NCBI GenBank assembly: GCA_934477125.1
Contig: CAKSOL010000002.1
Location: 124,001-188,000, forward strand
Length of the DNA: 64,000 nt
Direction: 5' to 3'
Origin: an uncultured Eubacteriales bacterium
Lineage (GTDB): Bacteria > Bacillota > Clostridia > Oscillospirales > Acutalibacteraceae
Below are positions 52,428 through 60,594 of the stretch, in pieces. Position 1 is the first letter of the stretch; every line of letters starts with the position of its first letter. Made by a program: the position numbers and the translations under genes. Below the pieces are notes generated by a model, which saw only the letters and a list, made by a program, of their open reading frames with translations, did no database searches and was not told where the DNA came from.

Positions 52428-53000
52428 TTATTTACGGAAAATGACTGTATCGCCGTCCATACTTTCAATCAAAGCGAGCGACTCGACTCTTACGCCGTTT
52501 TCCCTGAGCCTGTCGCCGCCGTGCTGAAAGCCTTTTTCAATCGCAATCGCCGCTCCGGCAACCTCTGCGCCTGCCTGCTTAACTATATCGCAAAGTCCCT
52601 CAAGCGCCTTGCCGTTGGCAAGAAAATCATCTACTAAAAGCACCTTGTCACCGCGGTGAAGATATTCGCAGGGAACGGCAACCTCGTAATCGGTATTATG
52701 TGTATATGAATGAATAACCGCCTTATAGGTTTCGCCCGAAACATTTCCGGTTTTATGTTTCTTTCCGAAAACAACAGGCAGCTTCATAGCCGCTCCCGCA
52801 GCAACTGCAACCGCAATTCCCGATGCCTCAACGGTCAGAATACGCGTTATGCCGCAGCCGCTGAATAAACGGTTAATTTCTTCGCCCATTTCAAGAAGAA
52901 ATCCGACGTCAATCTGCTGATTTAAAAATGACCCGACCTTGAGAATATTGCCGGGAAGAACAGTTCCCTCGCGGAGAATTTTATCTTCAAGAGCCTTCAT
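52428..53000 (-). CDS. xpt: Xanthine phosphoribosyltransferase
   Basis: Makes XMP from xanthine and PRPP in purine salvage. The 190-residue type I phosphoribosyltransferase starts MKALEDKILREGTVLPGNIL, has TVEASGIAVAVAAGAAMKLP near 51-70 and the PRPP loop LLVDDFLANGKAL near 127-139. GGAGA precedes ATG 53000 by 7 nt; the longer frame upstream lies within the riboswitch. It is the first gene after the riboswitch and 58 bp before the binding-protein gene. Confidence 0.95.
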   Translation of the reverse strand: MKALEDKILREGTVLPGNILKVGSFLNQQIDVGFLLEMGEEINRLFSGCGITRILTVEASGIAVAVAAGAAMKLPVVFGKKHKTGNVSGETYKAVIHSYTHNTDYEVAVPCEYLHRGDKVLLVDDFLANGKALEGLCDIVKQAGAEVAGAAIAIEKGFQHGGDRLRENGVRVESLALIESMDGDTVIFRK

Positions 53001-53038
53001 ATCAAATTCTCCTTTCAAAATCGTTACTGAAAAATGAA

Positions 53039-53063
53039 AAAACAGACTTAAAAAGTCTGTTTT
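53039..53063 (-). terminator. Riboswitch expression-platform terminator
   Basis: On the minus strand AAAACAGACTT, a short loop and AAGTCTGTTTT followed by TTCATTTTT. It lies between the aptamer and the xpt ribosome site, so purine binding should end transcription here. Confidence 0.85.
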
Positions 53064-53114
53064 GCCAATACATAATACACCATTCCCGGAAACAGCCGAA
53101 AACAGAGCATTAAA

Positions 53115-53181
53115 CCAATAGTCGCGGACTTTCGGCGCCGCGGTAGAAACATTTGAACCATCCATATCAAATTTATATTGG
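53115..53181 (-). promoter_or_regulatory. Purine riboswitch aptamer (guanine class) controlling xpt and the transporter
   Basis: P1 is CCAATA (53181-53176) with TATTGG (53120-53115). P2 is ATTTGA with TCAAAT, loop L2 contains TATGGATGG. J2/3 is the invariant GTTTCTACC. P3 is GCGG with CCGC and loop GCCGAAAG, and J3/1 is GACTA. The C in GACTA at the ligand-pairing position indicates guanine-type rather than adenine-type recognition. The GG of L2 and CC of L3 needed for the loop-loop contact are present, but L2 is longer than the usual 7 nt. Confidence 0.92.
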
Positions 53182-53210
53182 CAAACCGTATTAAGTTTTT
53201 CTGTGAGTCT

Positions 53211-53240
53211 ATGGTATCATATCGCAAGTGATTTTGTCAA
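53211..53240 (-). promoter_or_regulatory. Promoter of the riboswitch-xpt-transporter operon
   Basis: Minus strand TTGACA (53240-53235), 18 nt, TACCAT (53216-53211), with a start near 53204, about 23 nt before the aptamer. Confidence 0.65.
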
Positions 53241-53358
53241 CAAAAAACGACATAATTTTTTAAGTTTGTGAATATGAATAAATTATTAAAAAATTGTGTA
53301 CTCGTATTTTGCTATTTCGACTGCATTTTTTCTGTATACAATAACTTGTTGCAAAAAT

Positions 53359-53385
53359 CTGATACCGCACTATATTTTGTATCAG
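53359..53385 (-). terminator. Terminator overlapping the gpsA stop codon
   Basis: CTGATAC and GTATCAG, a 7-bp stem with a 13-nt loop; the gpsA TGA is part of the first arm, and ATTTTTGC follows on the minus strand. It ends the seven-gene DUF177-gpsA operon. The remaining ~120 bp up to the xpt promoter holds no gene. Confidence 0.7.
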
Positions 53386-54365
53386 TATTCCGTTCTGCGC
53401 GGACGGAGCATAAGATCTCTGACTACGCCCTTGACCGGCTTTCCCTCATAAAGTATGCCGTAGCATTCGTTGATTATAGGCATTTCTATATCATATTTCA
53501 GGGCAAGCTCGTGCGCCATAAGCGCGGCATAATATCCCTCTACCGTTCCGACCTCCCTGAGCGCCTCATCAACCGGAGCTCCGCTGCCTACCTTGAAACC
53601 GAAACGGTTGTTCCGGCTGTGCCTTGATGTGCAGGTAACAACAAGGTCGCCTATACCGGTAAGACCGGCAAAGGTGCTTTCCTTAGCACCCATACATACT
53701 CCGAGACGCGCCATTTCCGCAAGTCCGCGTGTTATAAGGGCGGCTTTTGTATTGTCGCCGAGTCCGAGACCGTCGCAGGCGCCGGCGCATATGGCAATAA
53801 CATTTTTCAGCGCTCCGCCAAGCTCAACGCCGATAATATCGTCGGACGTGTAAACTCGGAGATATTCGCTTGAAAGTACATCCTGCACTATTTCCGCTAC
53901 CGGACGGCTTGTACTTGCTGATACTACCGATGTCGGAATGTTCCTTGAAACTTCCTCGGCATGGGACGGTCCGGAAAGAACCGCGACCCTTGCAGTCGGC
54001 AGCTCGTCCGAAATAACCTCGGAAAGACGTTTGAGAGTACCCTTTTCAAGTCCCTTTGCAACATTTACTATTATGCCGCAGTCAGGATATTTGCGCAGGG
54101 AATGGGCGGTTTGTCTGACAGCGGTTGACGGTGTTGCAATGACAGTCAGCTGTGAGCCGGAAACAACAGAAAGCTCATTGCTTACCGCGATTGAGTCCGG
54201 CAGCTTTACTCCCGGCAGCAGTCTTTCGTTTCCGCGGTTTTTTCTGAGCTCCTCAACCTCTGTCTCAAACGGCGACCAAAGTGTTACATTGTGTCCGCAG
54301 CCGGCAGCGGAAAGAGCAAGCGCCATTCCCCAGCCTCCGGCGCCCAAAACGGTTATTTTAGCCAT
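53382..54365 (-). CDS. gpsA: Glycerol-3-phosphate dehydrogenase [NAD(P)+]
   Basis: Reduces dihydroxyacetone phosphate to sn-glycerol 3-phosphate for phospholipid synthesis. The 327 residues show the Rossmann motif VLGAGGWGMALA at the N-terminus, KGLEKGTLKRLSE near 104, LSGPSHAEEVSRNIPTSVV near 129, the catalytic Lys in GALKNVIAICAGACDGLGLG near 183 and TRHSRNNRFG-type residues near 247. It directly follows plsY, which uses its product, with stop and start adjacent. Confidence 0.97.
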   Translation of the reverse strand: MAKITVLGAGGWGMALALSAAGCGHNVTLWSPFETEVEELRKNRGNERLLPGVKLPDSIAVSNELSVVSGSQLTVIATPSTAVRQTAHSLRKYPDCGIIVNVAKGLEKGTLKRLSEVISDELPTARVAVLSGPSHAEEVSRNIPTSVVSASTSRPVAEIVQDVLSSEYLRVYTSDDIIGVELGGALKNVIAICAGACDGLGLGDNTKAALITRGLAEMARLGVCMGAKESTFAGLTGIGDLVVTCTSRHSRNNRFGFKVGSGAPVDEALREVGTVEGYYAALMAHELALKYDIEMPIINECYGILYEGKPVKGVVRDLMLRPRRTEY

Positions 54366-55013
54366 TTATTTACTCCTCCTGAGCGTCAGCTTTTTTTCTT
54401 CGCCTTTTATAAGTCTTTTAATATTTTCTGTATGCTTTATGTATACTAAAATGCACATTATAACCGTCATTATTATCTGGGGAGCGGGGGATGCCGCACG
54501 GTTATAAAAGAAGCAGGTAAGGATAACGGCCGAAAGCATGGCGGCAAGAGAGCTGAGAGATACAATTCGTGTTGTAAGAGCCAGCAGAATGAAAATTCCG
54601 AGGGCTATCGGAACCAGCTTCGGACAGCAGACGAGGAATATGCCGACGCTTATGGCAACGCCCTTTCCTCCCTTGAACTGAAAGAACACGGGGAACATAT
54701 GTCCGAGCATACAGGCTATCGCGCAGGCATAAGCGCTGTATACGGAATGAAACCAGCCGGGGCAGGGGACATGGCGGAACACAATCAGACCGGCACCGCA
54801 GGCTATAACGCCTTTGAGAGCGTCGCATACAAACGTCAGCAATCCCGGAAGAAAGCCAACTGTCCGCATAACGTTTGTCGTTCCGGCATTTCCGCTGCCG
54901 TAATCCCTGACATCACGGTTTGAAAACGCGCGCGCAAATATAACTGCGAAATTTATACTGCCTAAAAGATAGGCTGCAATAATAATTCCTGTGAGTTCAA
55001 GAGCAAAAAGCAT
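54366..55013 (-). CDS. plsY: Acyl-phosphate:glycerol-3-phosphate acyltransferase
   Basis: A membrane acyltransferase making lysophosphatidic acid from acyl phosphate and glycerol 3-phosphate. The 215 residues contain about five membrane segments and the three PlsY motifs: GSGNAGTTNVMR near 38-49, FQFKGGKGVA near 103-112 and a shorter third region near 155. Its ATG shares one base with the der stop, and gpsA follows immediately. Together gpsA and plsY form the start of phospholipid synthesis. Confidence 0.96.
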   Translation of the reverse strand: MLFALELTGIIIAAYLLGSINFAVIFARAFSNRDVRDYGSGNAGTTNVMRTVGFLPGLLTFVCDALKGVIACGAGLIVFRHVPCPGWFHSVYSAYACAIACMLGHMFPVFFQFKGGKGVAISVGIFLVCCPKLVPIALGIFILLALTTRIVSLSSLAAMLSAVILTCFFYNRAASPAPQIIMTVIMCILVYIKHTENIKRLIKGEEKKLTLRRSK

Positions 55014-56335
55014 TATTTGTCGCCCCTTTCACGAATAACAAACCGCACCGGCGTTCCCTCAAGTCCGAAGGTTGAGCGTATCTGATTTTCAAGATAACGC
55101 TGATATGAAAAATGAAACAGCTCTGCATTGTTGCAGAAGCAAACGAAGGTCGGAGGGCAGGTTGAAGCCTGGGTCATATAATAAATCCTGAGCCTGCGTC
55201 CCTTGTCGGTAGGGGGCTGAACCCTTGCCGTAGCGTCTGCAAGAATGTCATTGAGCTTTCCGGTTGAAATACGCATAGTGTTCTGAGAACGGACATACTT
55301 TATAAGCTCAAACAGCCTGTCCAGCCGCTGACCGGTTTTTGCGGAAATAAAGATTATCGGGGCAAACGGCATAAACGAAAAGTCCTTCATCAGCTGTTTG
55401 CGGTAGGCGTCCATAGTGGTGCCGTCCTTTTCAACGAGATCCCATTTATTAACGGCAATGATACAAGCCTTTCCCTGCTCGAGAGCAAGACCTGCAACCT
55501 TTGAGTCCTGCTCTGTAAATCCGTCGTTTGCGTCTATCATTATAACGCATACGTCTGCACGTTCAACCGCCATCTGGGCTCTCAGAACGCTGTATTTTTC
55601 GATTTTGTCGTCAACTCTGCTTTTGCGGCGAAGTCCCGCCGTGTCAATAAAATTGAATTTTCCGGCGGCGGTTTCAACCGTAGTGTCGATAGCGTCGCGG
55701 GTTGTTCCCGCGATATCGGAAACGATTGAACGCTCCTCGCCGGATATTTTATTTATGAGAGAGGATTTCCCGGCGTTCGGCTTTCCGATAACCGCAACGG
55801 AAATAACATCATCGTCCTCAGCCTCGCTGTCGTCGGCAGGGATGTGTTCAAAAACGGCGTCGAGCAAATCTCCGGTACCGTGACCGTGAACAGAGGAAAC
55901 GGCAATCGGGTCGCCGAGACCCAAATTATAAAATTCGTATATCTCCGGCGGAATTTCTCCGATACCGTCGCACTTATTTACGCAGAGTACAATCGGCTTT
56001 CCGCTGCGCTGAAGCATATTTGCAATTTCCATATCCGCCGCAGTAACTCCGCTTTTGAGGTCTGTTACAAATATAATAACATTTGCCGTTTCTATGGCGA
56101 GCTGTGCCTGAGCGCGCATACCCGAAAGTATAACGTCGTCTGTTTTCGGCTCAATACCGCCTGTGTCTATAAGCATAAAGCTGCGGTCAAGCCATTCCGC
56201 AGTGCCGTAAATGCGGTCTCTCGTAACTCCGGGGGTATCGTCCACTATCGAAACTCGCTTTCCTATAAGCTTATTAAATAAAGTAGATTTCCCGACGTTA
56301 GGTCTCCCAACAACGGCAACTACCGGCTTTGCCAT
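55013..56335 (-). CDS. der: Ribosome biogenesis GTPase Der (EngA)
   Basis: A tandem-GTPase factor for 50S subunit maturation. The 440 residues have G1 motifs GRPNVGKST near 9-17 and GKPNAGKSS near 181-189, DTGG and DTAGL switch regions, NKCD near 117 and NKWD near 293. The C-terminal KH-like domain runs from about 350 (YYMTQASTCPPTFVCFCNN). Confidence 0.97.
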   Translation of the reverse strand: MAKPVVAVVGRPNVGKSTLFNKLIGKRVSIVDDTPGVTRDRIYGTAEWLDRSFMLIDTGGIEPKTDDVILSGMRAQAQLAIETANVIIFVTDLKSGVTAADMEIANMLQRSGKPIVLCVNKCDGIGEIPPEIYEFYNLGLGDPIAVSSVHGHGTGDLLDAVFEHIPADDSEAEDDDVISVAVIGKPNAGKSSLINKISGEERSIVSDIAGTTRDAIDTTVETAAGKFNFIDTAGLRRKSRVDDKIEKYSVLRAQMAVERADVCVIMIDANDGFTEQDSKVAGLALEQGKACIIAVNKWDLVEKDGTTMDAYRKQLMKDFSFMPFAPIIFISAKTGQRLDRLFELIKYVRSQNTMRISTGKLNDILADATARVQPPTDKGRRLRIYYMTQASTCPPTFVCFCNNAELFHFSYQRYLENQIRSTFGLEGTPVRFVIRERGDK

Positions 56336-56410
56336 AGATTTTTCCTCCTAAACAGTATTGCGCAAACCGAAATTCAGTCTTTAAATAAGCGCCCTGCGCG
56401 CATATGATTT

Positions 56411-56668
56411 TTAACCCTTCAGACCGCGCGACTGCCGATCCATATCCTCAACAACTATATCGAATATTTCGCCGAGGGTAGCGCAGTATTCGAGGACAAG
56501 CCAGGGCTTGTTGGTGTGAAAATGTATTTTAATGAGGTTTTCATCGCCTACCGCGAGCAGACAGTCTCCCTCAAAGTGACTTGTAAAATAATCGTGGATA
56601 GCGTCCTCGTCAAGTCCGGTTCCCTCAATCAGTAATTGCGTATCGTATCTGAATTCATTTTCATTCAT
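56411..56668 (-). CDS. Stand-alone FakA/DAK2-associated C-terminal-like domain
   Basis: The 85-residue protein matches the last domain of FakA/YloV-type fatty-acid kinase subunits and DegV-associated proteins: an FRYDTQLLIEG opening, EGDCLLAVGDENLIKIHFHT, and a CATLGEIFDIVVEDM ending. The kinase part is absent, so it is either a trimmed fragment or an independent small protein. It overlaps the radical SAM gene by 8 bp and precedes der by 75 bp, so it is in the operon and is translated. Function unknown. Confidence 0.7.
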   Translation of the reverse strand: MNENEFRYDTQLLIEGTGLDEDAIHDYFTSHFEGDCLLAVGDENLIKIHFHTNKPWLVLEYCATLGEIFDIVVEDMDRQSRGLKG

Positions 56669-57977
56669 CGTTATTCCTCCCGAAAATACAGTCAGTAAGT
56701 GCCCAGCCGTCGTTCGGCACAGGCGTTATTTTTATATTCAGCCGCTCTGAAAGCTCGTCGAGCGAAATGCTGTCAAGAAACAGGTCGCCCTCTGCTCTGA
56801 GCATAGACGCCGGTATCAGCAGCTCCTCTCCGAGATCAGTTCCGCTGAGCTGTTCATAAATATCCGTAGCCGTAACAAGACCGGAAACGGTTATATGACC
56901 GCCGAAAAAATTATTTTTAATTGCTTTGACCTGACATTCAAGACTCTGCTGAAGCTTTTCGCATTCCCCGGTTATCCAGCAAAGCAGACCGTAAGCGGCT
57001 TCACCCGTTGCAACGGTTATTTTCCGCTTTCTTTCAGGCGGCTTGCCGGAAAATTCAAGCGCAGACTGAACCTCGCTTTTCAGAGAAGCGCACATTCCGA
57101 CGCCGTTTTCAAGCTGAGAAAATTCGCCGTAATACTCGGCAGGCGGGATTTCACGCTCCGCCAGCAGAAAAAATTCGTCGGCAGGGTAGACCTTTCGCTC
57201 CCCGAAACGCTCCATACAAATATCGCCGTATCGGTTCATAATATCGATAACGTTTCCGGCGCTTTCTTTGCCGAACGGTTCAACCTGCGCCAGACCCTCG
57301 CGGTAACGCGTAAGCCCTACCGGAACCGCCGCAATACTAAGAACGTTCTCAAGGTCAGTAAGGTCGGCAAGCGTTTTTTCGAGCGCCTTGCCGTCATTAT
57401 AGCCTGGGCAGAGAACGAGCTGACAGTTGAGCTTTATTCCGGCGCTGTTAAAACGGTCCAGCAGAGACAAAACCTTGCCGGCGTTCTTGTTTTTCATCAT
57501 CTTAACCCGCAGCTCCGGGTCGGTCGTATGAACCGAAACGTTTATCGGACTTATGTGAAGCTTTATTATGCGCGAAACCTCATGCTCGGTAATATTGGTA
57601 AGAGTTATATAATTTCCGAACAGGAAAGAAAGACGCGAATCGTCATCCTTGAAATAAAGGCTTTCCCGCAGTCCGGAAGGCAGCTGGTCAATAAAGCAAA
57701 AAACGCATTTGTTGCGGCAGGAGTGCTTTTTATCCATAAGATAGGTTTCAAACAGCAGACCGAGCTCCTCGTATTCACCCTTTTTGATTTTTACCTGCTT
57801 AATCTTTCCGGAGCTGTCTATATATTCAGCCTTAACGCGGATGCTGTCCTGATAAAAACGGTAATCAAGAACATCAACGATTTCTTCGCCGTTAAGCGTC
57901 AGCAATGTATCACCCGGAGCTATTCCGGCAAGGTACGCGGGGCTGCCCGGCTCAACATCCTTTATAATAACGGACAT
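56661..57977 (-). CDS. DUF512/PDZ radical SAM family protein
   Basis: 438 residues. An N-terminal PDZ-like domain (about 1-60, DVEPGSPAYLAGIAPGDTLL) is followed by an unusual radical SAM core with the cysteine motif CRNKCVFCF near 86-94, and a DUF512 C-terminal half (about 200-435). This family precedes der in many Firmicutes and has no proven reaction; a role in ribosome or tRNA modification is guessed from synteny. ATG 57977 lies immediately after a hairpin whose loop holds an AAGGAGG ribosome site. Confidence 0.9.
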   Translation of the reverse strand: MSVIIKDVEPGSPAYLAGIAPGDTLLTLNGEEIVDVLDYRFYQDSIRVKAEYIDSSGKIKQVKIKKGEYEELGLLFETYLMDKKHSCRNKCVFCFIDQLPSGLRESLYFKDDDSRLSFLFGNYITLTNITEHEVSRIIKLHISPINVSVHTTDPELRVKMMKNKNAGKVLSLLDRFNSAGIKLNCQLVLCPGYNDGKALEKTLADLTDLENVLSIAAVPVGLTRYREGLAQVEPFGKESAGNVIDIMNRYGDICMERFGERKVYPADEFFLLAEREIPPAEYYGEFSQLENGVGMCASLKSEVQSALEFSGKPPERKRKITVATGEAAYGLLCWITGECEKLQQSLECQVKAIKNNFFGGHITVSGLVTATDIYEQLSGTDLGEELLIPASMLRAEGDLFLDSISLDELSERLNIKITPVPNDGWALTDCIFGRNNDE

Positions 57978-58010
57978 CCTCTGTTTGCCTCCTTAGGAAA
58001 AAAACAGAGG
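57978..58010 (-). promoter_or_regulatory. Hairpin presenting the DUF512 ribosome-binding site
   Basis: On the minus strand CCTCTGTTT (58010-58002) pairs with AAACAGAGG (57986-57978), directly abutting the ATG at 57977. AAGGAGG (57994-57988) is in the loop, and CCTCC just upstream (58013-58009) could pair with it instead. This could control translation or shorten the effective spacing of the ribosome site to the ATG. Confidence 0.5.
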
Positions 58011-58031
58011 AGGATCGCTCCCCCTCTGCGT

Positions 58032-58214
58032 TTACTCTGCGATCTTAATGACCTCACGGTTGTTATACTTGCCGCATGCAGGGCAAAGTCTGTGCGGACG
58101 CTTATATTCGCCGCAGCTCGGACAACGCACGAGTGCCGGCGCACTTATTTTCCAAACGTTGTTTCTTCTTTTGTCACGTCTTGCCTTTGAGGTTTTTCTC
58201 TTAGGTACTGCCAT
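58032..58214 (-). CDS. rpmF: 50S ribosomal protein L32
   Basis: 60 residues, beginning AVPKRKTSKARRDKRR after Met, with a zinc ribbon CPSCGEYKRPHRLCPACG (two CxxC pairs). AAGGAGG precedes ATG 58214 by 8 nt. It follows the DUF177 gene by 68 bp; that pair is conserved across bacteria. Confidence 0.97.
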   Translation of the reverse strand: MAVPKRKTSKARRDKRRNNVWKISAPALVRCPSCGEYKRPHRLCPACGKYNNREVIKIAE

Positions 58215-58282
58215 TTTCAGCACCTCCTTAATAGAATTACATATAGTATATACCGGACGCGGAAACGGACGGTATATTTTGA

Positions 58283-58777
58283 TTAGTTAAGCAGATCGGC
58301 TAAAGCCGCCAATCTGGGGTCAATCTCCCGTTCGGGACAATTACATTTGCCCTCGTTGAGATTTTTTCCGCATTTCGGACAAATTCCCCGGCAGTCTTCC
58401 TTGCAGAGGAATTTAGTAGGAAGATCCATAAACACTTCGGTGAATACCAGCTCGTCCACATCAAGCCGCATATCCGGTACCGTAATAATGGTATCGCTTT
58501 CCTCGCCCTCGATAGAAACGGCAAGAGCCCTGTTTAGCGAAACCGTATATTCACGCGTCGTTTCGACGCCGCAGCGGTCGCACCCGGCGGTATATTCATA
58601 CCTTATCTCAAGCTCCAACTGAACCGTATCGGCTTTGTTGGAAACCGAACCATGAACCGAAACGGGCTTTTTGAGCGGAAAAATACCCGCGCGGTCAACC
58701 GAACTCATATCCATTTCATACGAAATAGGCGTAACAGCACCGTCGGTCGCAAAAATGCGCCGCAAATCAAGCGTCAT
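58283..58777 (-). CDS. DUF177 (YceD-like) protein
   Basis: A 164-residue protein of the family linked to 23S rRNA accumulation and L32. It has a beta-rich first half, CDRCGVET near 74 and a C-terminal cysteine cluster CKEDCRGICPKCGKNL near 130 that could bind zinc. The start at ATG 58777 follows GAGGTGG by 5 nt and lies about 22 nt downstream of the predicted transcription start. Longer readings would begin upstream of the promoter and are excluded. Confidence 0.9.
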   Translation of the reverse strand: MTLDLRRIFATDGAVTPISYEMDMSSVDRAGIFPLKKPVSVHGSVSNKADTVQLELEIRYEYTAGCDRCGVETTREYTVSLNRALAVSIEGEESDTIITVPDMRLDVDELVFTEVFMDLPTKFLCKEDCRGICPKCGKNLNEGKCNCPEREIDPRLAALADLLN

Positions 58778-58805
58778 ATGCTCCACCTCTATCGTCACAA
58801 AATCC

Positions 58806-58834
58806 ATTATAGCTTTATCGGGGGATTTTGTCAA
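58806..58834 (-). promoter_or_regulatory. Consensus promoter of the DUF177-rpmF-DUF512-der-plsY-gpsA operon
   Basis: Minus strand TTGACA (58834-58829), 17 nt, TATAAT (58811-58806), both hexamers at consensus. The asnS promoter reads away from it 45 bp further on. Confidence 0.92.
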
Positions 58835-58879
58835 GAATTTCTTTATTTTATTTTCAAGATATTTCGGATTATAAAAATA

Positions 58880-58908
58880 TTGACAACAGTAAATAATAAT
58901 GTTATAAT
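58880..58908 (+). promoter_or_regulatory. Consensus promoter of the asnS T-box transcript
   Basis: TTGACA (58880-58885), 17 nt, TATAAT (58903-58908); start near 58915. Confidence 0.92.
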
Positions 58909-58914
58909 ACACCC

Positions 58915-59190
58915 ATATTGAAAAAAGCATTGAAAAAGAAAAGTACCGTTGGAAACGGTGCGCAGTGAGCCGCGGACAGTGCAAACGCGGTCATACGCCC
59001 GGCGGGAAGAACACTTTTGAGCTGCAATCTGAACACCCTTCTGGATAAGTAGGTGAGCCGTGTCCGGCGCGTTAAGCCGGTAAGGCTGTCAGGCCTGAGA
59101 GCGATCGCGGAAACGCGATAATGTAGGTGGTACCGCGGATTCGAGCGTCGATTCGTCCTATTTATAGGATGAACGGCGCCAATTTTTTTA
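58915..59190 (+). promoter_or_regulatory. T-box leader of asnS-asnA (specifier AAC, Asn)
   Basis: Stem I spans about 58940-59060, with specifier AAC at 59010-59012 followed by ACT, matching the placement of ATC in the ileS leader. The T-box sequence is ATGTAGGTGGTACCGCGG (59121-59138), close to the family consensus. The terminator is TTCGTCCT (59152-59159) against AGGATGAA (59166-59173), extended by GC pairs on both sides, and ends AATTTTTTTA. Uncharged tRNA-Asn should switch on both asparagine genes. Confidence 0.93.
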
Positions 59191-59205
59191 TACGGAGTGT
59201 TTTTT

Positions 59206-60582
59206 ATGAAGCATACTGACATTGTCGATTTGTTTTCCGATGAAAGCTATATCGGAACAGAGGTTACCGTCTGCGGATGGGTAAGAACATCGCGCGATTC
59301 CAAAAATATGGCTTTTTTGGAGCTGAACGACGGAACAACGCTTAAGCATCTGCAAATTGTTATTGACAAAGCATCGATACCGGAGCCGTCGGAGTTTATG
59401 AAGCTCGGAGCCTCGCTTAAAATTGAGGGAAAGCTGGTCCGTTCCGTTGTTGCGGCTGACTCGGTTGAGGTAAACGCCGAAAGGATAACCGTTTTAGGCG
59501 TCTGCCCGCCGGAATACCCCCTGCAAAAGAAACGCCATTCAATGGAATATCTTCGTTCCATACCGGCGCTGCGCGTCAGAACCAATACGTTTAATGCGGT
59601 GTTCCGCGTGCGCTCGGTCGTATCTGCTTCTATTCACGAATTTTTCCAGAGCAGACATTACGTTTATGTCCATACCCCCCTTATAACTGCGAGTGACTGC
59701 GAGGGAGCGGGCGAGATGTTCCGCGTTACCACAATAGGCTTCAGCCGTGATTATAAAACCGCCGAGGAATATGATGCAGCCGACTTTTTCGGCCGCAGAG
59801 CCGCGCTTTCGGTTTCCGGTCAGCTTGAGGGCGAGGTTGCCGCAATGGCGCTCGGAAAGATTTATACCTTCGGTCCGAGCTTCCGCGCGGAAAAGAGTAA
59901 TACTCCGCGCCACGTTGCCGAATTCTGGCACGTTGAGCCGGAAGTGGCGTTTGCCGAGCTGCCGGATATAATCGAAATCGCTGAGGCGCTTATTAAGCAC
60001 ATTATCCGGGCTGTTTTGGAAAAATGTCCCGATGAGCTTAAATTCTTCGACGCACATTTTGAAAAGGGACTTATTGAAAAGCTTGAAACCGTTGCAGGAC
60101 ATGATTTTGCGGTTATGACCTATACCGAGGCGATAGAGCATCTTAAAGCGGCAAAGGTTGATTTTCAGTATCCTGTTGAATGGGGCTGCGACCTGATGAC
60201 CGAGCATGAACGCTATATAACCGAGCAGGTATGCGGCAAGCCGGTGTTCTTAACTGATTATCCCAAGGAAATCAAGTCGTTCTATATGAAACAAAATCCC
60301 GACGGCAAAACCGTTGCCGCAACCGACCTTTTGGTTCCCGGAGTAGGAGAGATAATCGGATGCAGCGAGCGTGAGGCTGATCTTGATAAGCTGCTTGAGG
60401 CTATGAAAATAAGAAATATGGCGCTTGAGGACTATAACGACTATATCGCCCTGCGCCGTTTCGGCTCTGTACCTCACAGCGGCTTCGGCTTAGGTCTTGA
60501 GCGTATTATTATGTATGTAACCGGTATGCAGAATATCAGAGACGTTATTTTGTATCCGCGTACAGTAGGTTCTATTTCTTAA
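59206..60582 (+). CDS. asnS: Asparaginyl-tRNA synthetase
   Basis: A class IIb synthetase for tRNA-Asn. The 458 residues have an N-terminal OB fold (VTVCGWVRTSRDSKNMAFLE), motif 2 FRAEKSNTPRHVAEFWHVEP near 228 and motif 3 GLGLERIIMYVTG near 433. GGAG is 8 nt before ATG 59206; the in-frame GTG at 59197 overlaps that site. Controlled by the Asn T-box directly upstream. Confidence 0.97.
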   Translation: MKHTDIVDLFSDESYIGTEVTVCGWVRTSRDSKNMAFLELNDGTTLKHLQIVIDKASIPEPSEFMKLGASLKIEGKLVRSVVAADSVEVNAERITVLGVCPPEYPLQKKRHSMEYLRSIPALRVRTNTFNAVFRVRSVVSASIHEFFQSRHYVYVHTPLITASDCEGAGEMFRVTTIGFSRDYKTAEEYDAADFFGRRAALSVSGQLEGEVAAMALGKIYTFGPSFRAEKSNTPRHVAEFWHVEPEVAFAELPDIIEIAEALIKHIIRAVLEKCPDELKFFDAHFEKGLIEKLETVAGHDFAVMTYTEAIEHLKAAKVDFQYPVEWGCDLMTEHERYITEQVCGKPVFLTDYPKEIKSFYMKQNPDGKTVAATDLLVPGVGEIIGCSEREADLDKLLEAMKIRNMALEDYNDYIALRRFGSVPHSGFGLGLERIIMYVTGMQNIRDVILYPRTVGSIS

Positions 60583-60594
60583 AGGAGTTTTAGT

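Noticed and set aside
53268..53627. 119-codon plus-strand frame over the end of gpsA
   Set aside because: Most of it is antisense to gpsA and its terminator; no ribosome site.
56895..58190. 431-codon plus-strand frame opposite the DUF512 radical SAM gene and rpmF
   Set aside because: It is antisense to genes with clear family motifs, has no ribosome site, and its composition follows from the opposite strand.
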